64,000 nt of DNA from Riptortus pedestris (GCA_019009955.1 CM032232.1:72036501-72100500); one strand, 5' to 3'. Numbered from the stretch's first letter, positions 12,616 to 25,149 are shown. The notes: generated from the sequence alone by a model not told the origin. Numbers and translations are program-made.

Positions 12616-15600
12616 GCATTAATATTAGATATCAGTCTTACAAGTTACTTTTTCTCAATTTTTACATTATTGATAAAAGAACAAAACCTTCTACATAATT
12701 ATGAAATATCTATTTAAAGCTCTTTTGATATGTTTGTAAATAGCAAATTCTTATTTATTATATGATAAATAATTCTGTTTAAGGATTATATCTCTATTAG
12801 ATTACAGAACAAAATTGAGACATACAGCAGAGAACTCGAAACAATAGAGAAAGAGTTGAAGAAATATTCTGAGAGAGCTGTTATGAAACCAGAGGATATT
12901 TTTATATTACAGAGTCACTATTCAACATGCCCAGGTAGCAATATTGCAATTATTACAAACTAAACTTAATAATTTAATTTATAAGTTCATAATGTATGAA
13001 TGTTTTAAAGAGTTTTTGAAATTGACATTAACTTGTAGGGCCTCTGTCACCATTTTAAACCATTTGTGAGGTCTGGATCCATTATCTAATTTTGAATCCA
13101 CCAGGTTCCGCAAGTGCTCCTTAGTATCTGCTAGAACCTGATTCTCCTTCTCACTCCACCTGTTGTACTATATAGAATTTTTCTGGATACCATGTTGTTC
13201 TCCACTCTCTCGACCAGCCGTAAGTAGTGCAATCTGGCCGATTTAATAGCATATACGGCATCGGACTTTCCAAGCAACCCTAACTGCTTGAGTTCTGTCT
13301 CTATGTTGCTTTCATAACAAATGTAATTCCTAGAGCTCTTTTCTCAGGCCTCGCCAATTATATTTGGTGAGAGAAATAACTGTCATGTATAAATGTTGGT
13401 CAGGTAACCGTTTTATATAAGTGTACATTTGCTTTCCTGGAAGTCTTTTGTAAATATAGAAGCGTCTGGTTCCTGTGACCATCTTGGTTTTTGTGTCTGC
13501 TTCTCAAAATGTTCTACAATTAGAAAATATGAACTCCCCCAATTCAATAGACTAGTAGCATTCCTTATTTCATGATGCATCTTGGCCACAGGTAGAGACG
13601 GATTCTTTCTCTTTCTTCTTTCCATTCACATAAAATATATCTACATTGATCTGCTTTCCAGAGTCCTGATAATTTATTTTTAACAAAAATAAGCCAAAAC
13701 TATTTATTTTTAACAATTTGTTTCTCCTCATGTGCTCCTATACCTTACTAATGTAACACCTATTTAAAAAAGATTTATGTTAATACAAATTAATCCAAAC
13801 TTTTATTTTTTAGGGTCTCAAACTAGTGACTTGGAAGACCATGATGTTATACCAAATAGATATCAGGTAACTTGAATTTTTATTTAGAGGCAATTTCCCT
13901 GTAAAGAATAATCATTTATGTTGGTCACATGGAAAGATTTAGGCCTGCGATCAAAATAACTTTTCATTTTCATACCCCTAGATGTCAAAATCCCCATTAA
14001 TGTATATGTTCCCGGTAAGTCAAGATGCATTTTCCTAATTGTGATAGTTCACTGTGAACTAGTACTTGAGTCATTCGAATTTCAAGACATGTTGTGTCAT
14101 GTTTTAGGTGATCGCTTCAGCTTTATTTTGACCTAGCATTTTTTCATTATTTGGCAAGGGCTTGAATAATGTAAAAAAATGATAAACTTACTAAATAAAA
14201 TCCTTAGTCAAAACCATGCTAAATAGCCACAGTAGTATAAAGTGTATATTAATAAACAACAAAAAAGTGCTAAAGATACAAAACTAAATGTTGCATTTTC
14301 ATCATATTATATATGTTACTTTCACAAAGGGATGAGATTGTGTGAAAAGTTGCATACAACAGTGGCTTGCAAAATTTCAACAGGAGTGTTTGATCTCACA
14401 AATACTCCTTGGTCAGACAGACCTCCCCAGGTTGGAGACAAGCAAATAAAGGAATTACTCATTTTTAACCAGCATTACACAACAGAAGACATTTCAAAAA
14501 TCTTGAATATCCAACACTCGTTTCCTTGAACATTCAAGAAATGGAGCACATAAGTAAGTTTGATGTTTTTCCCTCATTAGATGGTACACACAGAGCTTAG
14601 ACACATTAATCAAACATGAAATTGATCCTTTTCACAGAAGTGTTGTTGAAAGTGAAGAATATTGTGTACTTGGAGAGAAAAAAATGTCCAATTCTTCACA
14701 AGTTTTAAAACTTAAACTTGTGAAGAATTGGACATTTTTTTTCCTCCAAGCAAATTGATCCTTTTCTTCAGTGACATATAACATGTGATGAAAAGTTTTT
14801 TTTTTTTTTTAAAGATAATTCGGTGTTCAGATAGTTTTAATCCCAGGTGAATAACTTTCTTTAACAAGATTAAGAACTAATCTTTATCAAAGTAAAATTA
14901 TTCTCTCATTGTGGCGGGACCTCAGAGGATTCATGCTTTTTAAGCTTTTGCCCTTGAACAGAACGATCATTTTCAAAGTTAACTCTCAGCAAGGGAGCAG
15001 TATGAAGGAAGCTATCAAACCGAAACATACAAGACATATTAACTGTTGAGGCATCATGTCCCACTGTTCAAACTAGCTATTGTGAAGGAAAAGTCTTTCT
15101 ATGAATGAGAAAGCTTACTGAAAGATAGCAAAAGGCCAATGGATCGGAATGAAAATATATATAATTGATTGATTGTCATATAAAACAAAACAAAAATTTT
15201 GAAAATGAAAAAAATTCATCATGAGTTCCAAGACTACCTGAGTTTGAGCGCAGACACATGCATGAATATAACTGCAATAACATTCGAACAGAAAGTCCAA
15301 TATCAATGTTCAGAAGAAGAGAAGAGGTTTCAAGGGTGATAAAAATACAAAATATTAAATTTCTCCATATCTATTAGAGATCCAGTAACAGATATTTCCA
15401 ATTTTGCTTATTGAACTCCCTCTTACAACTTCTACTAAGGACAACACATGGTCAGCTAACTGCATATATTATACTATACCTGTCTAAAGACCATATTGTT
15501 TTAAAGTTGAAGGTGTTACATTATTGTTAGGAAATTTTCATCAAAATACTAAAAATTATAAGTGCTAAATGTAGTCCGAAATTCATGGAGTATGCAGGTT

Positions 15601-15796
15601 TGCTGTGGCGAGAGTACTTACCTATTTAAGATATATGAAATATATAGATTTGAAACCTGTAAATATTTAATTGACTAAAATGTTTTAGGAAAAGAGGCAG
15701 CCATTTGTTCCAAAAATTCCAAGATTCCAAGTGAAGGTACCATCATCATTAAACAATAAATCAACCTACGAAAAACATTATAACAGCTATTCTTAA
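10077..15796 (+). CDS. Coiled-coil protein, possibly CCDC172-like (seven coding exons)
   Basis: The coding exons inferred from splice sites are 10077-10162, 10289-10491, 11267-11396, 11497-11656, 12801-12934, 13814-13866 and 15689-15796. An acceptor-like site 40 bp upstream of the ATG suggests a 5' UTR exon. The product is about 290 residues. It is charged, mostly predicted coiled coil (Lys/Glu-rich heptads up to about residue 235), with a basic, Pro-containing C-terminus (VPKIPRFQVKVPS). There is no signal peptide, membrane segment or catalytic motif. The N-terminus (an HI-x-LSE block, then a short helix ending DC) and the order of helices recall vertebrate CCDC172, a sperm-flagellum-associated protein. 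That match is from memory and weak. The exon 1-exon 2 junction is one base out of frame as I read it: the total is 874 nt, and 873 would be in frame. AATAAA lies at about 15845. Confidence 0.6.
11697..11742. repeat. (TA)n microsatellite in intron 4 of the coiled-coil gene
   Basis: A TA tract followed by a short imperfect 'catatatacatgcatg' extension. It has no effect on flanking exons. Confidence 0.9.
13030..13420 (-). mobile_element. Possible LINE-derived fragment
   Basis: On the minus strand a GC-richer block reads in broken frames with stretches such as SARLHYLRLVERVENNM, reminiscent of the region after the reverse transcriptase in RTE-type LINEs (an Arg-Leu-rich 'GHxxR' neighbourhood). 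Several stops interrupt it and no reverse transcriptase core is present. It lies in intron 5 of the coiled-coil gene. The call rests on composition and weak resemblance. Confidence 0.2.
14242..14760 (+). pseudogene. mariner transposase fragment (helix-turn-helix part)
   Basis: The frame reads residues such as CKISTGVFDLTNTPWSDRPP, DKQIKELLIFNQHYTTEDIS and KILNIQHS. These correspond to the mariner N-terminal region (WFxRFxxGDFDLxDxxRSGRPP, then the second helix-turn-helix). A stop and frameshifts follow, and the catalytic DD(34)D domain is not recognisable. It sits in intron 6 of the coiled-coil gene. It is a dead remnant. Confidence 0.6.
14686..14745. repeat. Long near-perfect inverted repeat
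   Basis: The arm 'tgtccaattcttcacaag' is followed within a short spacer (TAAAACTTA) by its reverse complement 'cttgtgaagaattggaca', flanked by A and T runs that also pair. The stem is about 25 bp with a loop under 10 bp. It falls inside the mariner remnant and probably arose by local inverted duplication. Confidence 0.8.
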
Positions 15797-16650
15797 GAAG
15801 ATCAATATATTTTCTTTAATATATTATTTCATGTTTTAAAAACAATAAATTGTGAAATATAATCCATAGTTTTTATTATATTTATATGAGACTAGCTATG
15901 TGCTAAATTAGAAAGAGTTAACCACCTAATATTATTCTTTTATTCCTATAAGACAGACACTATCATTATTGAATCTTATATTATTTTGCTTACTAAATTT
16001 CCATATTTATTCAATTATATTACTCCTATATAACTCGTAATATTTTGGAAATGTTATATAGAGAATCCAGGAGTATTTTTATATACTATAATAATATTCT
16101 TTCTCAAAAGCCCCAGAGAAAATAATATTGTAAAATAGGAGAAAAAGTATGGGGTTAAGAAAATACCGCTGGTATATTATTTTGGAATTAAATAGTATAG
16201 TGACCCATTACAAATGGAGCAAAACAATGAATGAAAAAAATAAAAAAAAGGTGTTGAAAATATAAGTTAAAAGAAAGTGGAAGTAAAATACAAGGAAAAC
16301 TCAGCTGAAGTGATAAATAAGAAACTAGTACGTACAAGACACATCCTTTGATGAGAATTCAGCACCACATGAAGATAAATGATATACACTAGAACTTCAC
16401 CTAACAGCTACACATTAAAAAAAATGTTTTACTGGGTGAGAACCAGAAATACTTAATGGGAAAGCCTCCAGGGAAAAGAAATAATATGTTCAGAATAAAA
16501 CAGGTAGAGAGTGCACAAAGGTTATGAAACTGGATAACATATAACAATAAAAACTATCTATCTCAGAGCTAAATAACACATAAAACGTTTCATACATCAA
16601 CAGGCAATTTTTATATTAAATTAAGTAAGTACAGGTAGGACATTAAAACT
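15797..16650. other. 3' flank of the coiled-coil gene, no gene seen
   Basis: AT-rich DNA between the stop codon at 15796 and the Penelope-like remnant. It contains a plausible poly-A signal soon after the stop. No exon, repeat boundary or conserved protein segment is visible. Confidence 0.5.
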
Positions 16651-16889
16651 ATCTTAAAAAACTTAAATTAGACAAAAAAAGACATTCTTTGTTGAACAAA
16701 GGAGAAGAGAGAGGTGACATAATGAAGATCCTGGATGTTGATCTGACGGCTCTTAGAACTAGACTGGGTCTTCAACCCAGCTAGCTGAGGTAAGGAGGCT
16801 AATGGTAAGAACTTGAGATGGCAAACATCTTCTTTAATATTAATGTTTTTCTTCGACGTTAGAAGATTCAATCTAATCTTTAACCCTTT

Positions 16890-17675
16890 CCATTTTCCTT
16901 TCTTTAGGTAGGTGATGCAATACCTCTACCAATTGTAAAGGGCCTTGGTCATGATTTTCCCTCAATAGGTGTTTTTTTTTTCATTTCACTTGCTTTTGTA
17001 ATGAAATGCTCTTTGACCCTCGTCTTTATCTTCCTGCCACTCTGCCCTACGTATGTAGCCTCACTGGAAGGGCAGGATATTTGGTAGACTCCAGACTTCT
17101 TCATAGGGGAAACACAATCTTTGGGGTTGGGGAATAGATTTTTGAGGGTCTTCTAGCTTCGGTAAGCCGTCTTGATGCCTACTTGTCCCCAGCAGGTTGA
17201 CTATTTTCATTGAGAGGTGCTTAATGAAGGGTATGCTAAGTGGGTAGCCGGGCTTATCACTCTTATTGTTGGTGGGAGTGATTTGCAGCTCTCCCTCAGT
17301 TTTTCTTCTGTGCCGCTTTTCTAACATTCTATCAGTCAAACTCTCAGTGTATTCATTTTTGAGCACCAAGTATTTAATGAATGATAATTCCTGGTAGAAA
17401 TCATGTTCTGATTGGGGATATTGATAAGTCAGTCGATTAGAAATGTAAACTTCGACATTTTATATTGAGTGTGGTGGTAAGAATCAGCAGGTATCATAAT
17501 GTCACTCGCACTGGGTTTTCTGTAGATATTAAACGAATGACTTCTCCCCTCTCTTCTTATTTGGAGATCAAGAAAATTCCCTCTTTTTCAATTTCTACTG
17601 TAAACTTAACTGATCTATGGCAGCCATTGATGTAATTTAAAAAGTCATTGACTTCTTCTACCCATCTATTCATAA

Positions 17676-17680
<5 letters not shown>
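16890..17680 (-). pseudogene. Penelope-like element remnant: end of reverse transcriptase and GIY-YIG endonuclease
   Basis: On the minus strand, broken frames read in order: VNDFLNYINGCHRSVKFTVE (start of the C-terminal part of the Penelope reverse transcriptase), a segment with RKP and HH-type residues, SIPFIKHLSMKIVNLLG, then GVYQISCPSS with TYVGQSGRKIKTRVKEHF. The last two match the GIY-YIG nuclease pattern (G-V-Y ... Y-V-G ... R ... EHF) found in Penelope-like elements. At least two frameshifts separate the blocks, so it is inactive. It lies between the coiled-coil gene and the 3' end of METTL10. A (TA)n tract interrupts or bounds it at 17682-17735. Confidence 0.75.

Positions 17681-17681
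<1 letters not shown>

Positions 17682-17735
<54 letters not shown>
17682..17735. repeat. (TA)n microsatellite
   Basis: About 27 TA units next to the Penelope-like remnant, followed by a short CA-rich piece. Confidence 0.95.
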
Positions 17736-17739
<4 letters not shown>

Positions 17740-18047
17740 AACACACACAAGCACACAACTATTACTGATAAATTTTATCAAATCAAGAAGTATAAACATT
17801 GCATATTTAAATAATATTTTTATTTGAAAATTTTCATACAAATGATCATATATTTTAATACTATCTGACTGTTTTATATTCACTACTTGTGATGATAGCT
17901 GTTGCTGGCTACTGTAAAAATGGGATAGAGGAATTAAATTAAATTTTAGAGTAAAACATTTTTTATTTAATAATAAAATAATTGATTTTAATAATCTTTA
18001 TATTAAAAAATAAAAGTATAATTATCAAAAATTTATTGTTTTAAAAC

Positions 18048-18834
18048 TCATGAAGGTCTTTGTTTTTTTAGTACCACACATGAAACAACGCTTCCAATTT
18101 TTCCACCAAATTTGAAAGTAGGTGTAGGAATTGCTTCAACAAAGTCAAATGCTGAAATCAATAATGACATATTTATAAGTTTATCTAATAAAAGTTAGCA
18201 AAAATATAAAAAAGATTCATGAAGATCTAAAGACTATAACCTCGTAGTGACAGCCAGTGGGTACTGCTTGATCTACTCTTTTCTTATCAATACACCCACT
18301 GACATCCAATTTCTACCACAACATATTTGATTTGATATTTGAAAGTAAGATTATTGAATTCGTCACAAGACAAATTCCTGTTGCACATAAGGGAATCAAA
18401 CCAATGACTTTCGATTTCCTAGGAGTATTAAGGCCTTGGTTTTAATATACCTGGTATATCTAGAGATGTGGTGTGATTCCTGCATGGACAAAGTGAATTA
18501 TTAATTAACAAACTCACTAAATAAAAGGGTGGTAACCTGTTGATAATCTATTCTAATTGGCCAAGTAGCGTAGAGTGAAGCTCAGAAATCATTTTTGAAA
18601 ACAGCAATCATGCCATGAATTTTGGTGGCGTTTAGTTAATGAATATAATAAGCACAAATTAAAATATTATTTATTCAATTCTTTCCAAAAAATAAATGCT
18701 CAAGAATCCCTTGAGCACCTTACAGGACAAGATGTCCTAGTACAAAGAGGTATGGAATGGTCCTAGAGAGATTCTAAGCCAAACACAATATATATTTTAA
18801 CCTTATGTACTGACTACTCAAACTGCTACAAGAA

Positions 18835-18870
<36 letters not shown>

Positions 18871-21800
18871 AAAAGTAGATGATAAACTGGAAGCTCATTT
18901 TACTACATTTGGTAACAGACATATATAGGACCTCAAGTGAGTGTAGTTTAACCTCAAGTTTCTATTCTGGAGCATAGTTCTTAACATCTGGAGACTGGAG
19001 AAATAGGTTATCAACATAGAATCAAGTAGAGGCAGTGTCAGATGAGGCGTTCTCTAGCTCTGCCAAACCTCATCAGTAAAAAGAGGCTTATCTGAAACCC
19101 AGGGAGATACCAGACATTCCATGTTTACAACTTTGGTTTTTCCATAAAAGAGATGATTGTATGCCCAGTGATTCTATTACAATGAGATAAAGGATTACTA
19201 TATAATAATTTTTTCTTCAAATGTCCATCGATCCTACCTAGGAGATGACGAAAATGAGGTCTGTTCAAAACTGTATAAATAAATATATACTAGCTCAGAT
19301 ACCCGGCTTCGCTCGGGAATTCATTTGAGGCTGAATGGTGAGGGTATTTTTTTGGCAAGGCTTTACTTTGCACAATATTTTGAAATTTACCCGTCCCAGT
19401 GTTTAGTTTAAATACCCGTCGTTTCTGTGGATTTTTTAATAATAAAATTATTTTTTTATGTAAGACTTCACTGTTCTCCATTTTGTCATATTTCCTGTTT
19501 CCTATGCATTATGCATAGATTTGAATTATTAAGCACAAAATATTAACATACATTTGAATTAGTTTTTCCCGGTGAGGTACCTTGTAGTTCCAAAGAATTG
19601 TTGAGCAAATATCACTAAATAATAAAATAAACAACTTTTGTTATGTACATATTTGCCGAAACCCCAATAGGAAACGAAATATCACTATTTTTAATTTCAG
19701 TCCTCCCTTATAACCCCCACTCCTGCCCGTCCCTAGAAATGTTAGAATGGCTTATTATAAGGAAGACGTTAGTGCTAATTCACATACCGAGTTTGGTTTA
19801 GTTTGGTTGAGTCTTTTGTGCCAAATAAAATTTTTGACTTCTGCTATCACTTTTTATCGTATAACGCTTTTATAATTAGGTATACGACAAAAGTGTATAT
19901 GACAAAAGTTTCTCTAAATAACAAAATAAACAACTTTTGTTATGTGCATATTTGCCAAAACCCCAATAGGAAACGAAATATCACTATTTTTAAATTCAGG
20001 CCTCCCTTATAACCCCCACTCCTGCCCGTCCCTAGAAATGTTAGAATGGCTTATTATAAGGAAGACGTTAGTGCTAATTCACATACCGAGTTTGGTTTAG
20101 TTCGGTTGAGTCTTTTGTGCCAAATAAAATTGATGACTTCCGCTATCATATTTAGCGTATAACGCCTTTATAATTAGGTATACGACAAAAGTGTATATAA
20201 CAAACGTTACTCTACATAACAAATTAAACAACTTTTGTTATGTGCATAATTGCCGAAAATGCAATAGGAAACGAAATATCACTATTTTTAATTTCAGGCC
20301 TCCCTTATAACCCCCACTCCTATTCGTCTCAGAGAATATTAACATAGCCTAAAGTCTAAGTTGGGTTAGTAGTAATATACATACCAAGTTTCATAATATT
20401 CGGTTCAGCCTTTATGCGTGCAAAGTAACAAACTTCCGCTATCATATTTAGCGTATAACGCATAAAGATAACAAAAGTGTATATGTGTCTATGACATGTG
20501 AAACAAAAACTTTTGTTATCGTGATAATTTCGCGAAAAAATCAATGTACAGACAGAGGTTACAATTTTATATATATATATATAACCACCATATATATAGA
20601 TATATATATATATTTATATATATATATATATATATATTCTATATTCTTTGAAAAGGTAAATATCAAACAAAATTCGAAATCATCCTTCATTACTATAAGT
20701 CGGATCGAAAAAGTATATAGAATCAATCTTATTGACAATTAAATGCACTATAAATAATGTTATGTACATTTATTCTCTATCTTGTATATTAACAGAGATA
20801 TTTGCATTTTTTAGTTTTCAGCCTTCAGTAAACCCCCACTTCTACTAGTGTGACAGAAACAATGCTCTGTTATATAATAAAAGATATTAATTGAAGCCTA
20901 AATACCAAATATTGTTTTCATTGAACTTTTACTTTGTCAGATATATGCAAATGCGTTCTGTTGACCCCCTCTTTTGTTTTTGAATTACTAAAATTTGAGT
21001 GATTGAGATAAAACTGATTCTGATTCATTACAAATTACACCACAAGCTTTAGTAAATTATTTTCAATAAAATTAATATGTTATATTCAGATATATTTCAT
21101 TAATTGTTTGTCTTTCCTGTCTATCTATGCAGGGCTACGAGGCTGGTTTGCCTGTTTGTTTATAATTCAGCCGTGTATTGTACATTTACTGAGCATTCAC
21201 GATTGTGTTCCCTGTATGTATATTTATCTATAGTAAACCTTCGCCTGGGAAATCTGCTTAGTTTACGCAGCCCCTGCGTGACAGACTTTTATAAGGTAAG
21301 TCTGTATATTACTTTATTGCAATTTTAAGATACCTGATAATGAAAAAAGCTTTGAATTATTAAAAAGCATGATAATAAATTTGAAAAAAAAAAAATTGTA
21401 AATTTACCTTCAGTAAACTGAACTCCTATTTCATCATCAGTCCAGTTACAGCTAGTAATAATTAATAAACCATCTTCATTTAACATTTCAGAAACATTCT
21501 TAATGTATTTTTTTCTCTTTTCAGAAGAATTGTCTGGATTGAGACTAATGGCATCATAAGTTCCTTTATCCAAGGCAATATCGAACCCTTGGAAGTTACA
21601 GTTTCCAGTTAAATCGGCAACCTATTAATGAAAGTATAGACAGACAGTGGTTATTAATAATTTATAATAGTGTACAAAGTAAAATATAGTGTGTGTGTGT
21701 GCATGTGTGTGTGTATATATATATATATATATAAAACTTACTTCAAATTTAATATCTTCTATGGATTGAGATGAAGCTACAGATCTAGAAAGTTCAATTG

Positions 21801-24199
21801 CATTTGCACAGTAGTCCACACCAGTTAAATTTGTAAAGCCTTCATTTCTCTGAAATAAGAGACAAAATTATTATTATTATTAATGATAATAATGATTTCC
21901 TTTTTCTACGGCACGAAGCCCTACAATATTTAGGCACAATTTCACCATCATAAATAGTTTTCAGGCATTCTGATTTTGTATCACAGGTTGTTATTGTAGC
22001 AATACTCAATATGTTAATGAGTTGTGAAACTTTGGTGTATATATTATCAGGATGTTTATTCCAATTTAGGTTTTGGTTCATGTGAACTATTTAATTATGT
22101 CAATCTGTTAAAGTGGTACGTTGTTAAGTGAAAGGTTTAGTTGAGGGATATTCCATTTTTTATAAGAAAGTATTTCTTCTCAGTGCTAAATTCAAATTTG
22201 TTCTGTTTTGTCCAATCGGAAAATATGTTAAGTAATCTGTTAGCTGTATATTCAAGAAGATTAACACATTTATTTTCAATTAATAATGCTATAAAAAAAT
22301 AAGAATTATTTAATTATTTGATGATGAAAAATATGTCCATAGGATATGAAAGAAATTCAAAAACTTTCAACGCGAGTGCATTAACTCCTTAAAAACAGGA
22401 GGGGAAGTAGTGATTCTAGAGCAGCTAAAGAAAGGAGGGAATCCTTTATATTAATAATAACATAAAAAGAATATCAAAAGTGATAAAGGAAGGTTAAGAA
22501 TTACCATTTCTATAAGCATCATACCATTTCCACATCCAAGATCAATAATGGCTTTATCTTTTGGTATTTTCACTTTGTCAAGCCACCTTAAAAAATAAAT
22601 AAAATCAATGATCTTTATATTATTTATTGTATTAAGAGTGATACATTAAAAAAAACACATAAGAAACAGCAATCGAAGAGTTGTCAGTATAAATTTGTTG
22701 ATACCTGAGAATACGCAGCTCACTGTCTTCACCAAACCATATCTCTCCTGGATCTCCATATTCTTTAAAATTTTTCTTCTCTTGATCATAAACAGATAAC
22801 CAGCTATATAGCAAAAAATGATATTAGTACCAATAATAGGTTGAAATTTCTAATGAATTTGAACAGAAATCCGTTTTTGTTGGATACATAGACATTTAAC
22901 TTGTTTTTATTATTTTCTTTTTATATTCTTCTTTAAATCCACATTTAAGGGTTCTTTAAGATTGGCAAACAACATATATTGTACTACTCTACAAAACGTT
23001 CAAAATGAATTTTCTTGTAATATTGAATTATTCAAAATGGAAAACACATGCAGTAGACAAATTCCAAGTCCAAAATTTGACACCCAACATCTGAAGATTT
23101 GGATGAAACTTAGTGAATTTGATTTTTATAAAAATATTGACCAGATTTAATATTAAACTTTTGTAGAAATCATATTAAAAGGGCACATCAGGCAACCATA
23201 TACTACTCCATTTTTTGCTATAAAATGGTTTTTAAAGATAGAGATTTTTTTTATCTGTAATGAGGAAAATTTCCTTTTTCACTTTATTCAGTAATAAATT
23301 TTAAAAATATGATTATATTTAGAATTACATCCATTGAACTAGCTTTTAAAAAAAAAAATAAATAAATAAATTAAACAGATTTCCCACATGACACAGGAAG
23401 ATGTACATTGTAAAATTGTTGCCCTAAGGGAAATCTGCTGAAACTAGATAATAACTTCTTCAGAATGGTACGATAAAAATGTTGCACTTTTGATTTTCAA
23501 ACTTACGTGATATCAATCAACTTAAACAAGAGGGAGGATTTCATTACTAAAGTCAATGAGACAAATAGAATATAGAATGAAATTATTAACCAATATCCCT
23601 CTTGCCAGTTTAGTTGTTATTGAATCTACAACATAACATAATATACTGCATATATCATTTTAGAAAACATCACAGAATCAGTTTCAGATTTCTTACATTT
23701 AAAAAAAAAAAAAAATTATGTATAAATGACATATCCACTGATCTTGAACCTATAAAATACCTATGCCTGCTAAAGCTGAGAATTCAATATAAATAGTGTA
23801 GTTTAAATAAAGTATTATCAGATTGTTTAATGACAAAAGTGTTATCTATTGGCAAATATGTTAGTTTGGTCACTACCCTTATAACAACTCATCAATTGCC
23901 AATAAAAGTATTGCACATCATTCCAATGGAGTTCTTAGAAATGTCTAGCAAAACCTAATGATGGTAAGGGATTGCATGTAGATGATGGACAATTCCTCTC
24001 TATCAAAACTCTGTTCCTCATCCAGCACTGGATACGAAACCACAGGACAATCACAGCAGGGAATTATAATGTGCTAACACTGACAAAAGACAATATTTTT
24101 AATTTTTGTTAATGTTAAAATAAATACATATCACAGTCTTAAGACTTACTATTCTTTAGTTCCCAATTCTGATGCATCTAAATCATTTGAGCTTTCCAT
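18048..24199 (-). CDS. EEF1AKMT2: EEF1A lysine methyltransferase 2 (METTL10 family)
   Basis: Six exons on the minus strand: 24150-24199, 22705-22803, 22505-22586, 21742-21849, 21408-21621 and 18048-18151. They join in frame to 657 nt, or 218 residues. The family is a cytosolic SAM-dependent methyltransferase that methylates a lysine of translation factor eEF1A. Visible signatures are EYGDPGEIWFGE (about residues 32-43), motif I IIDLGCGNG (63-71), the acidic loop TGVDYC (86-91), DKGTYDAISLNPD (131-143) and TSCNWT. The C-terminus IPTPTFKFGGKIGSVV matches the family's last strand. Length agrees with the family. The last intron (about 3.2 kb) carries HINE- and Helitron-like elements. The start is set by MESSNDLDASELG just before the conserved EYW block. 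Confidence 0.92.
18837..18869. repeat. Poly-A tract
   Basis: More than 30 consecutive A residues within the last METTL10 intron; possibly the tail of a retroposed insertion on the plus strand, whose body I could not identify. Confidence 0.85.
19210..21290 (+). mobile_element. HINE/DINE-1-like element interrupted by a Helitron-like insertion
   Basis: The 5' block (cttcaaatgtccatcgatcc, then 'gatgacgaaaatgaggtc') starts near 19215. The body resumes near 20640 with 'gtcggatcgaaaa' and 'agaatcaatcttattg'. The 3' end at 21245-21290 has GGGAAATCTGCT, the hairpin ACGCAGCCCCTGCGT and GACAGACTTTT. The piece in between (19290-20583) is a separate element. The whole array lies in the last intron of METTL10. 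Confidence 0.6.
19290..20583 (-). mobile_element. Non-autonomous Helitron-like element with tandem ~299-bp units
   Basis: On the minus strand it ends with the hairpin region CCCGAGCGAAGCCGGG, TATCTGAG and CTAG at 19290 next to a T. It begins around 20583 with a (TA)n run followed by AAAATTGTAACCTCTGTC, as in the copy at 8130. Three internal units are visible: the block 'gaaacgaaat' recurs at 19671, 19970 and 20268, a period of 298-299 bp. No transposase gene is encoded. Confidence 0.65.
23370..23445. repeat. Short piece with HINE-like subterminal repeats
   Basis: CAGATTTCCC at about 23378 and GGGAAATCTGCT at about 23428 form inverted repeats only 50 bp apart, without the internal body. It is probably a deleted or solo-end copy of the HINE-like family, inside the first METTL10 intron. 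Confidence 0.4.
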
Positions 24200-25149
24200 T
24201 TTATTTTATGTATGTGATTCAAAAAAATGAGTATGTTAATACACTTTACAATAATTAGATATATTTCCTGAATAATAATTTGAACAAGATAGAAAAATGT
24301 AAAGTATGTATATATTTGTGTTTTAAAGCTTTTCAAACTAATCAGATATAATTCTGAAACGAGGATTTCACAGCGGGACAAAGAGTGCAGTTAAACGATG
24401 AGAGGAGAGAGCTTAAGACGTCACAAAATATTTAAACTTCAAAATAAAATGGACTCCTTCACACAGTGGAAGTGTTCATATTCATATAATACCTCCAACA
24501 CATGGAAACCTTTTTAAAAGGTTTGTAAATTTCCTATTATATTTTCCATTTTCGATATTTACAAGGAAATATGAATGAATATTTTTTTTTTTTTTATCTG
24601 AGATCCAGTAGTACAGAATCGGATGACGGTTGGGAGAGAGTAACCTGCCGTGGTTGTCCAGACAGTTCCCCTTCCACTGACCTTAGTTCCATTTTAAGGA
24701 GGTGTTGTAAGCTGGTGTGGGTGTAATGGAACAAGGGTTGTGGGTTACCCGGCAACTGGAAGTACCAGGTGGGTTGTAAGGATAGGAGAAAACGAAAGAA
24801 GAGAGAATAGGGCTAGTAGGAGGGGAAGTTAGAAAGAAAAGAAAAAAAATGTAAAACTAAATTTAAAATAGCAGAGTAGTTCCGCTGCAACCCAGGCCAG
24901 ATGAGCCCAAAGTGGTCGCTGTGGGCTAAGGAAGGAAGGAGACGCTCAAATGCGAATTAAATCTAAATAAACCTTCTTAACCTAAATTAAATGAATATTG
25001 TTATTACCTTATACGTACCTTGATTAACTCCAGTTCTTAAAAGTCAGCCACGAAGAGGCTACGTAAACACGACACATTTTCCACACTCAACATTAACACA
25101 AGATTACTTTCATACCAACACAGATTACGTCCCTGTGTATTACAATCTA

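Noticed and set aside
19640..20440. CRISPR-like regular repeats
   Set aside because: The unit is ~299 bp, repeats are not short and separated by unique spacers, and the host is a eukaryote.
21842..22081. Possible extra exon of the METTL10 gene (frame beginning MNQNLNWN)
   Set aside because: The exons at 22505 and 21849 join in phase without it, and it has no counterpart in the family.
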